A stretch of 33,162 nucleotides of DNA from JANXQE01 sp035651635 (GCA_035651635.1 DASRFK010000090.1:1-33162), one strand, 5' to 3'. Shown: positions 8,095-16,551, counted from the stretch's first letter. Notes: generated from the letters alone by a model not told the origin. A program made the numbers and translations.

Positions 8095-9030
8095 TCACCG
8101 AGTCGACCCATGCCCGAGAAAACCCTGATCTCTTAGCCACGCGACAAAACTCTCCTTCCAGAGTGACACCGATTCACCATGGCCCGTGCCCATGTCGAAC
8201 CCGTGTCCGCCCAGGTTATACAAATGCAGTTCCGCGTGGGCTCCCGCCTTTAGTAATAATTGATAAAAATCGACGCACGGTCCCACCGGCGTGGTCTGGT
8301 CGTCGACCGCATTAATGATGAACAACGGAGGAATCCGCTGCGCCCTCTGTACGAGCTGCGCATCGGCCCCGCGCAAGCCCGGATAAAACAACCCGGCAAA
8401 ATCCGGAACTCCGTTTACTTGTTTGCTGCCCGGCTCGGAGTCCGGTTCAAACACGCTGTACATCGCCAGCGCGCCACCGGCGGAAAACCCGCAGATCCCA
8501 ATGCGCGCTTTGTTACCGTTCTGCTCGACCAGGTGCGACCGGAGAATCCTGATCGCCTGGCGCGCATCCGCGACCACTGCCCGTTGATATACCTCATTTG
8601 AATACTTCCGTTTCCCATCTTTGCCCTCCGTATTGGTCCGATACTTTAATACCAGCGAAGTGACCCCGTATGGCTTCAACCAAAGCGCCAAGTCATTTCC
8701 TTCACGATCCAGCCACAATTCGCGAAAGCCCCCGCCGGGACAGATAACCAGCCCGACGCCATTTCCCTTGCCGACTTCGGGTTCCTGGATGCTATAGGTC
8801 GGTTTGGATACGAAGCTATACACCCGGTTTGCTCCGGAGAGCGCCGCTTTGCCGGGAGCGTTCTTTCGCACCAATTCAGGAACATCGTACTGAATCGGGT
8901 TTTGCCAGCCGGCCTCCGGCCACAGCTCTTTCTCTTGCGGCCAGCCGGCCGCAGGGCTGGACAGGGGCGTCAAAACAGCCCAAGCCATCAATACCCGCCA
9001 AGCGAATGGAGCGAAGAATTCCGTGGTCAT
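8095..9030 (-). CDS. Secreted alpha/beta hydrolase, acetyl-xylan-esterase/lipase-like
   Basis: A 311-residue protein with an N-terminal hydrophobic segment ending in PLSSPAAGWP that acts as a signal peptide. The oxyanion motif is CPGGGF at 97-102. The catalytic triad is visible: Ser183 in CGFSAGG, Asp243 or Asp244 in NAVDDQTTP, and His276 in LGGHGFD. This pattern matches the BD-FAE/acetyl xylan esterase group, which remove acyl decorations from plant polysaccharides; the exact substrate is inferred only from family. A GH9 glycosidase elsewhere in the window makes a carbohydrate role sensible. The gene is isolated by palindromic repeats on both sides. The ATG at 9030 is the natural start. Confidence 0.88.
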   Translation of the reverse strand: MTTEFFAPFAWRVLMAWAVLTPLSSPAAGWPQEKELWPEAGWQNPIQYDVPELVRKNAPGKAALSGANRVYSFVSKPTYSIQEPEVGKGNGVGLVICPGGGFRELWLDREGNDLALWLKPYGVTSLVLKYRTNTEGKDGKRKYSNEVYQRAVVADARQAIRILRSHLVEQNGNKARIGICGFSAGGALAMYSVFEPDSEPGSKQVNGVPDFAGLFYPGLRGADAQLVQRAQRIPPLFIINAVDDQTTPVGPCVDFYQLLLKAGAHAELHLYNLGGHGFDMGTGHGESVSLWKESFVAWLRDQGFLGHGSTR

Positions 9031-9126
9031 ATGTGAGTGTTCCGGCTGCCTCCGCCCTCGTCAAGCTCGGTTGCGAAGCGGGGTGTGATTAAATCTGTCG
9101 GTCATTCTGTGTTGAGCGGCAGAAAA

Positions 9127-9219
9127 GCGGCAGAGGGCTGCCGCACTCCAAAACCTTCGGTTCTCGAGGCCCGCGCCCGTGTCGCGCTTGCGTTTTGGAC
9201 TGCGGCAGCCCTCTGCCGC
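9127..9219. repeat. Long inverted repeat with 28-base arms
   Basis: The left arm (9127-9154) and right arm (9192-9219) are reverse complements with one mismatch over 28 bases; the loop is 37 bases. Each arm also contains a small palindrome, GCGGCAG-AGGG-CTGCCGC on the left, so the locus can fold either as one long hairpin or as two nested ones. No poly-T follows. It sits in the 394-base gene-free interval 9031-9424 between the divergent esterase and NHL-protein genes; nothing else was recognised there. I believe similar GCGGCAG repeats are common in verrucomicrobial genomes, which needs a search. Confidence 0.8.
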
Positions 9220-9424
9220 CCTTTTTCGGCTTCCAGCCAAGACCGACACTTCTAATCGCACCCTGTGAAGCGAACTTGGCAGCGCACCCGCCAGCTGCCG
9301 TAACCTGAAGACCCAATCACCTTCCGCCGGTTTTCACGGGTTGATGACTGTTTTGAACCGGCTGCCGTTTCGGGGCAACTTACCCCATGGCGCCTCTGAA
9401 CAGGACGGACTACAAAGCGCCCCT

Positions 9425-11677
9425 ATGAGGCCCTCACACATCGACTTTTCATGCTCCAGGACCTGCCTGCTAATCCTGACTCTGAGCGCGGCAGCGCTAT
9501 GTCCTCAGCCAACTCTAACGCAGCCTGCGCTTTACAGTTATGCCACCATTGGCGGGGATGAGGGCGTTGGAAGCTCTGACGGGACGAACAAGGATATACG
9601 GTTCTACACCCCGACCGGCATCATCTCCGATCAGGCCGGCAATCTGTTTATTTCAGACAGCGGAAATTTCACGATTCGAAAGCTGACGAAGTTCGGAACA
9701 AATTGGATCTCCAGCACGCTCGCCGGCCGCAGCGGCTTTCGCGGAAGCGCCGACGGTACGAACAGCGACGCAACGTTTGCCGCGCCGAACGGGTTGGCTC
9801 TGGACTCGAACGGCAGTCTTCTTGTGGCGGACCCCGGCTCCGAAACTATTCGGAAGATCACCCAGGTAGGAACTAACTGGGTGGTGAGCACGATCGCGGG
9901 GCTACCCGGGGCCTATGGCACCATGGACGGCACCAATGATGGCATACGCTTTGAGTGGCCCACCAGGGTCGCAGTGAACGGCGCGGGCGAGGTCTTTGTC
10001 GCGGATTATCTGCTGCTCCGCAAGCTGGTCCAGGAAGGCACCAACTGGGTCTCCAGCACTATTGACGTTCCAGTGGACTATGTAACTTCGCTTAGCTTCG
10101 ATAACAACGACCGGCTGTACGTGGCGGGGACATACCTGATCGGTAATGAGGGAAATTTCGGTCAGGTTGACCTGCTTACCCAACTCGGCACCAACTGGAT
10201 CGTGGAGCGCCTTCCGATCCCACCCCAAGGCAACTACGGCGCGTTCACGCTAGCCGCAGGTTCTGGAGCGCGAGTGTTCGTAACAAAAGATAACAACACG
10301 ATCTGGCAAAGCGCGCTCATCGGGACTAACTGGGTCTGGAGCCAGGTGGCCGGACAGGGCGGAAGCAATATTTTCGGGATTGCAGGCAGCACCGATGGAA
10401 CCAACGAAGCGGCACTGTTCCGAGGACCAGAAGATATCGCGCTCGACCGCGCGGGCGATCTGTTCGTCGCGGACTCCGGGAACCATGCCATCCGTAAAAT
10501 CACCCCGTCGGGAAGCGACTGGGTGACCACGACCATCGCGGGACATCCACCAAGCAGCGCGAGTAACGATGGAACGAATCAGGCAGCGCATTTCTCCTCT
10601 CCGTACGGGGTCGTCGTAGACGCTGACGGAAGTATTTACGTGGCCGACACAGGTGCGCATGCGATAAGGGAGACCGACCGCATAGGCCAGGACTGGGTCA
10701 CACACACCATTGCTGGGACCCTTGGCACGGCGGGCAGTGCCGACGGCACGAATACCAGTGCCAACTTCAACTCTCCTTCGAGTCTGGCTCTGGGCGGACC
10801 CGGCGTGTTGTACGTCGCGGATAGCGGCAATAACACCATTCGCCGCCTCGAACGTGTTGGCACGGATTGGGTGACCACTACAATAATCGGGGTGCCCGGC
10901 TCGCCGGGTTCGCAGGATGGGACCAACGGGGATATCCGCCTTGATAATCCTGGGTGCATTGCTGCACGGGAAGAAGGCGAGCTTTATGTCGTGGAGGGAA
11001 GCAGACTGCGGAGGCTTACGCGCCTGGGAACCAATTGGGTTTCCAGCACCCTGGTTTTATCTGGGGCAACTTGGGTAGCCACGAGCAAAAACGGCGAGGT
11101 GTTCATGGCGGATACCTTTGCGGCCATTTATGAAGTGACCTCCGCGGGAACAAATGCCGTCCTAAACCGGATCGCCGACTACGATACCGCCGAGGCCATG
11201 GCGGTGGACAGCACCGGCAACCTGGCGGCAGTCGATAACGACAACCGCGTCGTTCATAAGATAGCGCGAGTCGGTACAAACTGGGTCTCATACGTCATCG
11301 GTGGGTCCTACGGGTACATCGGTTATGAGGATGGCACCAATCGGGACGCACTGTTCCAAGGGCCTTCTGGCATTGCGGTTGACCAGGCGGGCAACCTTTA
11401 CGTTACCGATGGAAATGTTTTGCGGTTGGGTATGCGGACCGCCGTTTCCGCGGCGAACCCGGTAATCCGTGACTTGCAGGATGCGGGCGAAAAGCTCGCG
11501 TTCGCCTGGAGCACGAGGGCTGGGCTCAATTACCAAATTGAGTACACTTCATCTCTGGATCAGACGGCCTGGACGACTTTAGGCTCTCCGATCCTGGCGA
11601 CCAATGAAGTGCTGTCGGCGTCGGATCTGACGAGCCAACAAGAACGGCGCTTTTACCGGGTGGTGCTGTTGCCGTGA
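9425..11677 (+). CDS. Large secreted NHL-repeat beta-propeller protein
   Basis: I prefer the ATG at 9425 because it places the signal peptide (LLILTLSAAALCPQ) near the N-terminus; an in-frame TTG/ATG pair at 9341/9344 would add 28 residues. The 750-residue protein is a chain of NHL-type blades. Each carries a variant of VADSGNHTIRKI followed by GTNWVSSTIAG, and many are preceded by DGTN. I count eleven GTxW-type repeats. The last 75 residues are a separate beta module (LAFAWSTRAGLNYQIEYTSS to RFYRVVLLP) typical of secreted verrucomicrobial proteins. NHL propellers usually bind ligands or partners; no catalytic motif is visible. It stands alone, with the M28 peptidase downstream after about 174 bases. 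The ligand is unknown. Confidence 0.88.
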   Translation: MRPSHIDFSCSRTCLLILTLSAAALCPQPTLTQPALYSYATIGGDEGVGSSDGTNKDIRFYTPTGIISDQAGNLFISDSGNFTIRKLTKFGTNWISSTLAGRSGFRGSADGTNSDATFAAPNGLALDSNGSLLVADPGSETIRKITQVGTNWVVSTIAGLPGAYGTMDGTNDGIRFEWPTRVAVNGAGEVFVADYLLLRKLVQEGTNWVSSTIDVPVDYVTSLSFDNNDRLYVAGTYLIGNEGNFGQVDLLTQLGTNWIVERLPIPPQGNYGAFTLAAGSGARVFVTKDNNTIWQSALIGTNWVWSQVAGQGGSNIFGIAGSTDGTNEAALFRGPEDIALDRAGDLFVADSGNHAIRKITPSGSDWVTTTIAGHPPSSASNDGTNQAAHFSSPYGVVVDADGSIYVADTGAHAIRETDRIGQDWVTHTIAGTLGTAGSADGTNTSANFNSPSSLALGGPGVLYVADSGNNTIRRLERVGTDWVTTTIIGVPGSPGSQDGTNGDIRLDNPGCIAAREEGELYVVEGSRLRRLTRLGTNWVSSTLVLSGATWVATSKNGEVFMADTFAAIYEVTSAGTNAVLNRIADYDTAEAMAVDSTGNLAAVDNDNRVVHKIARVGTNWVSYVIGGSYGYIGYEDGTNRDALFQGPSGIAVDQAGNLYVTDGNVLRLGMRTAVSAANPVIRDLQDAGEKLAFAWSTRAGLNYQIEYTSSLDQTAWTTLGSPILATNEVLSASDLTSQQERRFYRVVLLP

Positions 11678-11679
11678 TT

Positions 11680-11712
11680 GCTGTCCGAGCGGAAAATCCA
11701 TCCAAGGACAGC
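11680..11712 (+). terminator. Weak stem-loop after the NHL-protein gene
   Basis: GCTGTCC at 11680-11686 pairs with GGACAGC at 11706-11712 (7 base pairs, 19-base loop) three bases after the stop. There is no clear T-tract, so intrinsic termination is uncertain. Confidence 0.25.
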
Positions 11713-11851
11713 GTTTGGCGACCATGAAAAGCACTAAAGTGATTTCTGGTTCCGGCGATCACATTGACGGGCAGACCGGCGATATCAATCACCTCAGATG
11801 TCGCCCAACTGACTATTGCCAGCGCGCACCAGATCCTCTAACGATCCGGGG

Positions 11852-13189
11852 ATGCCGCGCCCCACCAGTGTCGACCCAGCCCGAATCCGCAAACATTGGT
11901 CCTGCCTTTGCTCGAAAATCGGTGAACGCCGTGCCGGCAGCCCGGGTGATAGTGCCGCCGCCCATTACATTCTCTCCGAGTTTCGGGCGGCTGGTCTCGA
12001 CAAGGTTTATACCGAACCATTTGAGTGCGTCTCGGTCCTCAAGGCAGAGGCCGAACTGGCCATGGGAAGCGGTGCGCGGCTGGAACCCGTCCCGGCCCGC
12101 GTGCTGGCCGGAGCACCCTCGACTCAAGGAGCGCGGCCGGTCGAGACCGAGTTGATCTGGATCGAGATGCCCGAGCAGGCCGAGCGGCTATTGCAGCCGC
12201 GCGTCCGTGGCAAAGTCGTCGTCCTCGTTGGGCCGATGCCGACCCGCGCGGATTTGCATCGACGGCTGGTGGCTTGCCGGCCGGCCGCCGTCATTCACGT
12301 GGACGACCGCTTGCCCTTCGAGTGGGTCAAAGACGACGGGGTTTATCCGGCCTGGGCAAAAAAATATGGCATGCCGCCGACCATCACGATTCCCTATCGC
12401 ATGGCGTGGGATCTGCGCAAGGCAAGCGCGAATCGCGCGCGCGTGCGGGTCCAGGTGCAACTTGCCAAGCGAGTTTGCCACAATGTGGTGGGCGAAATCC
12501 CCGGGCGACGCCCCGAGCTGCCGCTGGTCTTGCTTGGCGCGCATCATGACACCCAATGCAATAACACCGGCGCGGACGATAACGCGTCAGGAGTCGTTGC
12601 CTTGCTGGCTCTGGGCAACCAACTTGCCGTCAGCCGGCCGCTGCGGACCATTCGTCTGGTGTCTTTTGGTGCCGAAGAGCAACTCTCCGTCGGCTCAGCG
12701 GAATATGCGCGAGCGCATCGCCAGGATATGGCTTCCCTTGGGGCAGTTTTGAATCTCGATAGCGTCTCCTCGCCGTTGGGCCATCATTGGCTTATCCGCG
12801 CCGGCCGAAACGAATTCGCTGCCTGGCTTCTCAAACGACTTGCCCACTATGGTCTTGATGCGGTGGAAAAGTCGGCCCCCATGCCGTTTGCCGACCATTT
12901 TCCCTTTTCGGCTTTCGGTGTGCCGTCGGTCACGTTTATGCGGCCGAATATGGACAGCGGGATGCGCTGGCAGCATCACAGCGCTCAGGACAACCTGGAA
13001 AATGTCTCGGTCGATGAGCTTCAGCGGGTAATCGGCGCGGTGGGCGCCGTGGCCGCCGACCTCGCGCGAGCGGCCCAATGGCCGTTTGGTCGGGGTGTTG
13101 CCCCCGAGCACCAGGCCGAAACAGACCGGCTCGCGCGGGAGTTGTTCGGATTCAAACCCATAAGCGCGACCGGCCGAAAAAGGATGTAG
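11852..13189 (+). CDS. M28-family zinc aminopeptidase/carboxypeptidase
   Basis: The ATG at 11852 was chosen over an upstream TTG because CGGGG lies just before it. The 445-residue product has the M28 di-zinc site: His231 and Asp233 in LGAHHDT, bridging Asp243 in GADDNASG, base/ligand pair Glu275-Glu276 in SFGAEEQ, Asp303 in NLDSV, and His376 in QHHSAQD. A PA-like insert lies before the metal site (about residues 60-200), as in larger M28 enzymes. No signal peptide is evident, so the enzyme may be cytosolic, which is less common for this family. It should release N-terminal residues from peptides. No partner gene is obvious. Confidence 0.9.
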   Translation: MPRPTSVDPARIRKHWSCLCSKIGERRAGSPGDSAAAHYILSEFRAAGLDKVYTEPFECVSVLKAEAELAMGSGARLEPVPARVLAGAPSTQGARPVETELIWIEMPEQAERLLQPRVRGKVVVLVGPMPTRADLHRRLVACRPAAVIHVDDRLPFEWVKDDGVYPAWAKKYGMPPTITIPYRMAWDLRKASANRARVRVQVQLAKRVCHNVVGEIPGRRPELPLVLLGAHHDTQCNNTGADDNASGVVALLALGNQLAVSRPLRTIRLVSFGAEEQLSVGSAEYARAHRQDMASLGAVLNLDSVSSPLGHHWLIRAGRNEFAAWLLKRLAHYGLDAVEKSAPMPFADHFPFSAFGVPSVTFMRPNMDSGMRWQHHSAQDNLENVSVDELQRVIGAVGAVAADLARAAQWPFGRGVAPEHQAETDRLARELFGFKPISATGRKRM

Positions 13190-13327
13190 CTGCAGCTTTG
13201 GGAATGGGCACCAGCTAACTTGGGCGTCCTCATCAGGGTTGTACCCGACATATCCATACGTAACCTCCGGATTCGACGCTAGATGCGTCTTGCAGTTAGG
13301 GTATGGTCGTTCCAAGACCGAACTGCT

Positions 13328-13561
13328 ATGAAAAAAGTTGTACTTGCGGTGTGGGTGGCCGGCCTGACGTTAGCTGCCTCGGCGATATCCTCTAGTGATA
13401 GAAATCAGCAGACAGGATATCTCACGCAAAACGTTTCGCCGATCCAAGCCGTGCCTGAATCCACGCCTACCCTCGCGCTGGCCCTCATTAGCCTCGCTTC
13501 GGCTGGAGTGATGACCGCTTATTGGAAAGGCAGACGCTCGCGCGCCTCACGTTCGCTCTGA
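13328..13561 (+). CDS. 77-residue exosortase-type (PEP/VPDSG-CTERM-like) surface mini-protein
   Basis: The ATG at 13328 gives a Sec-type signal peptide (MKKVVLAVWVAGLTLAASA). A short polar middle of about 20 residues is followed by VPESTP at 42-47, a hydrophobic helix (TLALALISLASAGVMTAY) and a basic tail (WKGRRSRASRS). This motif-helix-Arg architecture is that of PEP-CTERM proteins, and VPES is close to the VPDSG variant known from Verrucomicrobia and Lentisphaerae. Such proteins are processed by an exosortase and are linked to exopolysaccharide production. The mature peptide between the two signals would be only about 20-25 residues. An exopolysaccharide operon begins less than 1 kb downstream on the other strand; no exosortase is in the window. 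Confidence 0.65.
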   Translation: MKKVVLAVWVAGLTLAASAISSSDRNQQTGYLTQNVSPIQAVPESTPTLALALISLASAGVMTAYWKGRRSRASRSL

Positions 13562-13669
13562 GGCAACCCACACTGTTCTTTCGTAGACCTCGCTTTACCA
13601 GAGCGGAGTCCAAGTCCCAAGTTTCACTGCCAGGTTTCGCAAATTATTCCGGCATTGCGCTTTTTGAAG

Positions 13670-13744
<75 letters not shown>

Positions 13745-13890
13745 AAGTGCCCACAGCACGGCGCCGCACTGTGCCACAGGCCCTCACCAGGACGCAAGTT
13801 TTGAAAAGCGTCTGAAAAGCGTCTTGAGAAAGCGTCAACGACGGGGCAGCAAGCTGTCGTCGACTGAATTGAGGCTCGGCAAAAAAGAAG

Positions 13891-14038
13891 ACATGGACAC
13901 GGATAAACACCTGTAAAATGAGCGGATTGCCATCCTTCGCGTGATGCGCTCGCATTATCTTTTGGCGAACGGGATCGCTTCCAGAGTTACCTGTGCCCCT
14001 GTCTCATCCGTGCGAATCGGTGTCCATCCGTGGTTTTC
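13891..14038. repeat. Degenerate inverted-repeat element of the ACACGGAT type, copy 2
   Basis: The left arm begins ACATGGACACGGATAAACAC at 13891. The right arm, 14003-14038, contains CATCCGTGCGAATCGGTGTC and then CATCCGTGGTTTTC. The reverse complement of the right arm shares the ATGGACAC-x-GAT pattern with the left arm. About 90 bases lie between the arms and differ from those in copy 1 (479-626). Total length is about the same in both. The interval 13745-14123 contains no convincing gene. Confidence 0.55.
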
Positions 14039-14123
14039 AACTCAACTGTTGGGGCTAAAAGGCGGCGGAAAGGCGGGACTCCAACCTGAACTGAATAGCG
14101 CGGAGCCTGTTTCCAAGCGCGCT

Positions 14124-14957
14124 TTAAAATACAATACGCGCCGACTCCTCTAATCTGGGCTGAGTCCAAGGAAGGAACCAGCCCTGATTGTCGCTCGGAT
14201 TCGGCTCGACCGGGCGGGGCGTTTCGTCAGCCAGAATCAGAAAGGTCTGGTCATCGGTCGCGCCACTGCCGCCCTGAAAGGTGGCGAGTTCGAGCAGCAG
14301 GCTGCGTTTGAGCTGCCGGGCGGTTGAACTGCGCTCGACCGCCTGGCCCAGCCACCATTCCAGCCGGCTTTGTCCGAAGAAACTTCCCGCGACGTTCCGG
14401 GCCTCGGTCACACCATCGGTATAAAGCAGCACCGAAGCGAACGGCTCCATTGCGACGCTCTCGCTCATGAACACCGCTTCAGGGCAGATGCCAAGCGGCA
14501 TCCCATCCGGCGCAACGACGCGGGTGAGACCGTGGGGCGCCGACATCAGCAACGGACAATGACCCGCATTAGCGACGTGCAGCTCGCGTCGGTGCAAATC
14601 GGCCACGACCAACTGGAGCGTGATAAAAATATCGGCGCTCGAAAGCTGGTCGAAGAGCAACTCATTGAGCTCGCTCAAGGCTCGCGCTGGGTGCAGGTTT
14701 GGCTCGACCAACGCACGCAGCAGAGTGCGCAACGTCCCCGCGAAGAGCGCGGCGCCCGGTCCTTTGCCCATGACATCGGCGACGGCGAGCAACAGCGAAC
14801 TGTCCGAGAGCGGGAGGACGTCGAAAAAGTCACCCCCCACATCCATCGCGCTTTGACACGAGCCGGCATATCCGAACCCGAAAAAGCCGGGCACGTTGCG
14901 CGTGGCAGTCTGGTTGAGCGTGGCAGTCTGGTTGAGAAGTGGTGCTGTCAAATGCAT
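14124..14957 (-). CDS. SpoIIE/RsbU-type PP2C serine phosphatase without sensor domain
   Basis: The ATG at 14957 follows GGGAAAG by six bases and lies 2 bases after the upstream gene's stop, indicating translational coupling. The 277-residue protein is essentially one SpoIIE-type PPM domain: Asp39-VGGD43-FFD46, Asp61 in ADVMGKGPG, NAGHCP near 130, Asp181 in LLYTDGVTEARN and Asp235-Asp236 in TDDQTF, all metal-binding positions. RsbU-like phosphatases dephosphorylate anti-sigma-factor antagonists in partner-switching pathways, but no antagonist or anti-sigma factor gene is adjacent. No GAF, PAS or receiver domain is present, so the signal input is unknown. It is last in the exopolysaccharide operon and may control it. 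An 18-base tandem duplication lies near the N-terminus. Confidence 0.85.
   Translation of the reverse strand: MHLTAPLLNQTATLNQTATRNVPGFFGFGYAGSCQSAMDVGGDFFDVLPLSDSSLLLAVADVMGKGPGAALFAGTLRTLLRALVEPNLHPARALSELNELLFDQLSSADIFITLQLVVADLHRRELHVANAGHCPLLMSAPHGLTRVVAPDGMPLGICPEAVFMSESVAMEPFASVLLYTDGVTEARNVAGSFFGQSRLEWWLGQAVERSSTARQLKRSLLLELATFQGGSGATDDQTFLILADETPRPVEPNPSDNQGWFLPWTQPRLEESARIVF
14901..14936. repeat. 18-base perfect tandem duplication inside the phosphatase gene
   Basis: CGTGGCAGTCTGGTTGAG occurs twice back to back (14901-14918 and 14919-14936). It encodes a six-residue repeat, LNQTAT, near the N-terminus of the phosphatase, outside the catalytic domain and in frame. Confidence 0.95.
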
Positions 14958-14959
14958 GG

Positions 14960-15826
14960 CTAACTTTCCCGGTGCAGGAGCAATTGCTTCCACAAGACCC
15001 CTGCCTCGCCTTTGTTCCGCGCATAGATTTCCGAAAGTCTTTGCAGCCAGTTGAGCGTGCGTTTGACTCGTGGCTGGCGCAACGGGCACAACAGGAATCG
15101 GTCCGCTACCTGCGCGGCTGACCCGCTCTCCCACTTGATCAGGGTGCTGCCCCAGGCCAGCGATTCGCGTATGCGCGCGCACTGACCGACAAAAGTGTCC
15201 GGTCCAACCCAGCTTTCTGCCAACTCAGCTCCCGGTTCGAGGAACGAGCCATCCTCGACGATAGTGCCGGGACCAACGATGGCGCCGGCGCCCACGAATA
15301 CATGCTGGCCAACCCAGCAAGGGGGCTGCAGCTTGGCTTGAGGCGAAACGTGCGAGTGACAACCCAGCCACACTCCCGGCCGTATTTCGTTGACGCCGAC
15401 TCGATCGACCGTGAGGGCCGAAGGCACCCAGCGACGCAAAGCGGCGAACCAATGCTGGTAACTCGAAAACAAAGGCAGCTCAGGCAATCCAGGGAAATGA
15501 TCTAAAACGACGATCGCCTCGCCCGCGGGAGTAGTGTCGAGCTCGTGTGCATACTTAAGCAGAGCTTCCGCGGCGGTTAGCTCCCTGGACTCGGTGATCA
15601 CTTTGGCGTTGAGGCCCCAGCGTTCCCCCGTTCCCACCAGTTGCCGCGTGAGCTCGGGTTGGGCGTGAGCGAGCACCCCCACTTGGGACGCACCGTGAAC
15701 CGCCAGTGCGGAAAGCCAATACTCGAGCAAGGTTTGGCCCAGGACGGGCACGTGCGCCAGCGGCAAGTGCTGGCAGAGGTTCGAGACAGTGCTTCGTTCA
15801 CCCGGACAGATGAGCAGTGTCCTCAT
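14960..15826 (-). CDS. Sugar-nucleotidyltransferase-like protein with left-handed beta-helix, active site degenerate
   Basis: The ATG at 15826 overlaps the upstream stop in a TGATG junction, so the genes are translationally coupled. The 288-residue protein has an NDP-sugar pyrophosphorylase-like N-terminal half: LPLAHVPVLGQTLLEYWLSA lines up with the family's PKPLLPVxGKPxLEY segment. The half after about residue 145 is a hexapeptide-repeat beta-helix (VGQHVFVGAGAIVGPGTIVE and following). The GxGTRxxPLT nucleotide-binding signature is replaced by ICPGERSTVSN, and the first lysine of the PKP motif is missing. Catalysis is therefore doubtful; a regulatory or structural role is possible. It lies between the sugar transferase and phosphatase genes, so it belongs to the exopolysaccharide operon. 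Confidence 0.75.
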   Translation of the reverse strand: MRTLLICPGERSTVSNLCQHLPLAHVPVLGQTLLEYWLSALAVHGASQVGVLAHAQPELTRQLVGTGERWGLNAKVITESRELTAAEALLKYAHELDTTPAGEAIVVLDHFPGLPELPLFSSYQHWFAALRRWVPSALTVDRVGVNEIRPGVWLGCHSHVSPQAKLQPPCWVGQHVFVGAGAIVGPGTIVEDGSFLEPGAELAESWVGPDTFVGQCARIRESLAWGSTLIKWESGSAAQVADRFLLCPLRQPRVKRTLNWLQRLSEIYARNKGEAGVLWKQLLLHRES

Positions 15827-16551
15827 CAGCAAGCGCCCTTTCCAGAGAGGACCGCCGGCACGGTCATGACCAGAATTTTTAGATCATTCCAAAAACTTTG
15901 CGTTTCGATATAGCCTACGTCCAAGCCGACCTGGCCCGAGAAGTCGATTTCGCTGCGCCCGCTGATCTGCCAGATGCAGGTGATGCCCGGCTTGGCCGCC
16001 AGGCGACGCCGGTCGGCCAGACGGTACAGGGCCACTTCGCGCGGGACTGGCGGCCTGGGTCCGACCAGGGACATGTCGCCGATCAGGACGTTGTAGAGCT
16101 GGGGCAGCTCGTCGAATGAATATTTGCGCAGCCATTTGCCCACTCGGGTCATGCGAGGGTCATCCTTGAGCTTAAAGGTGATGCCTTCCTTTTGCTGGTT
16201 CCTCGCCAGGAGCTCCTTGAGCCGAGCGTCCGCGTCCGGGCACATCGAGCGGATTTTGTACATTTTGAACAGGCGTCCAAACTGGCCGACCCGTGTCTGG
16301 GCAAAGAAAATCGGGCCGCCGTCCTCGACCCAAACCGCCAAGCCAATCAAGGCCAGGAAGGGACTCAGCACGATGAGCATGGTCAGGCTCACCAGGATGT
16401 CGAAAGTACGTTTAAGGAAGGCATCGCCATGCGTGAGCCAAAAAGCCCGCAGCTTCTGCTGGGTCAGGTGGGCCTTCAACCAGAACCTCCCCCAGGAGGT
16501 CTGGGTGGCTTCGAGCCGCCTTAACAGGAACTGGTTCACTGGGTCATTCAT
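15826..16551 (-). CDS. Polyprenyl-phosphate sugar-1-phosphate transferase (bacterial sugar transferase family)
   Basis: A 241-residue single-domain sugar transferase of the WcaJ/ExoY/PssY type. KRTFDI at 47-52 precedes a membrane-reentrant segment (52-72). KMYKIRSM at 96-103 and SFDELPQLYNVLIGDMSLVG at 145-164, followed by PRPP, contain the catalytic acidic residues and uridine-binding Arg. KPGITCIWQISGRS at 187-200 is the family's C-terminal motif. It should transfer a sugar-1-phosphate from a UDP-sugar to undecaprenyl phosphate on the inner membrane, the first step of an exopolysaccharide repeat. About 45 unrecognised residues precede the core. It overlaps the upstream glycosyltransferase by 8 bases and the downstream gene by 3 bases. 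Confidence 0.93.
   Translation of the reverse strand: MNDPVNQFLLRRLEATQTSWGRFWLKAHLTQQKLRAFWLTHGDAFLKRTFDILVSLTMLIVLSPFLALIGLAVWVEDGGPIFFAQTRVGQFGRLFKMYKIRSMCPDADARLKELLARNQQKEGITFKLKDDPRMTRVGKWLRKYSFDELPQLYNVLIGDMSLVGPRPPVPREVALYRLADRRRLAAKPGITCIWQISGRSEIDFSGQVGLDVGYIETQSFWNDLKILVMTVPAVLSGKGAC

Noticed and set aside
12695..13315. A minus-strand frame whose N-terminal part (VTYGYVGYNPDEDAQV) looks protein-like
   Set aside because: Most of it is antisense to the M28 peptidase metal-site region and no family was recognised; the appealing stretch is short.
13941..14153. A 70-codon frame containing VRIGVHPWF
   Set aside because: This peptide is a translation of the ACACGGAT repeat arm. Similar spurious peptides are produced by the copy at 479-626.
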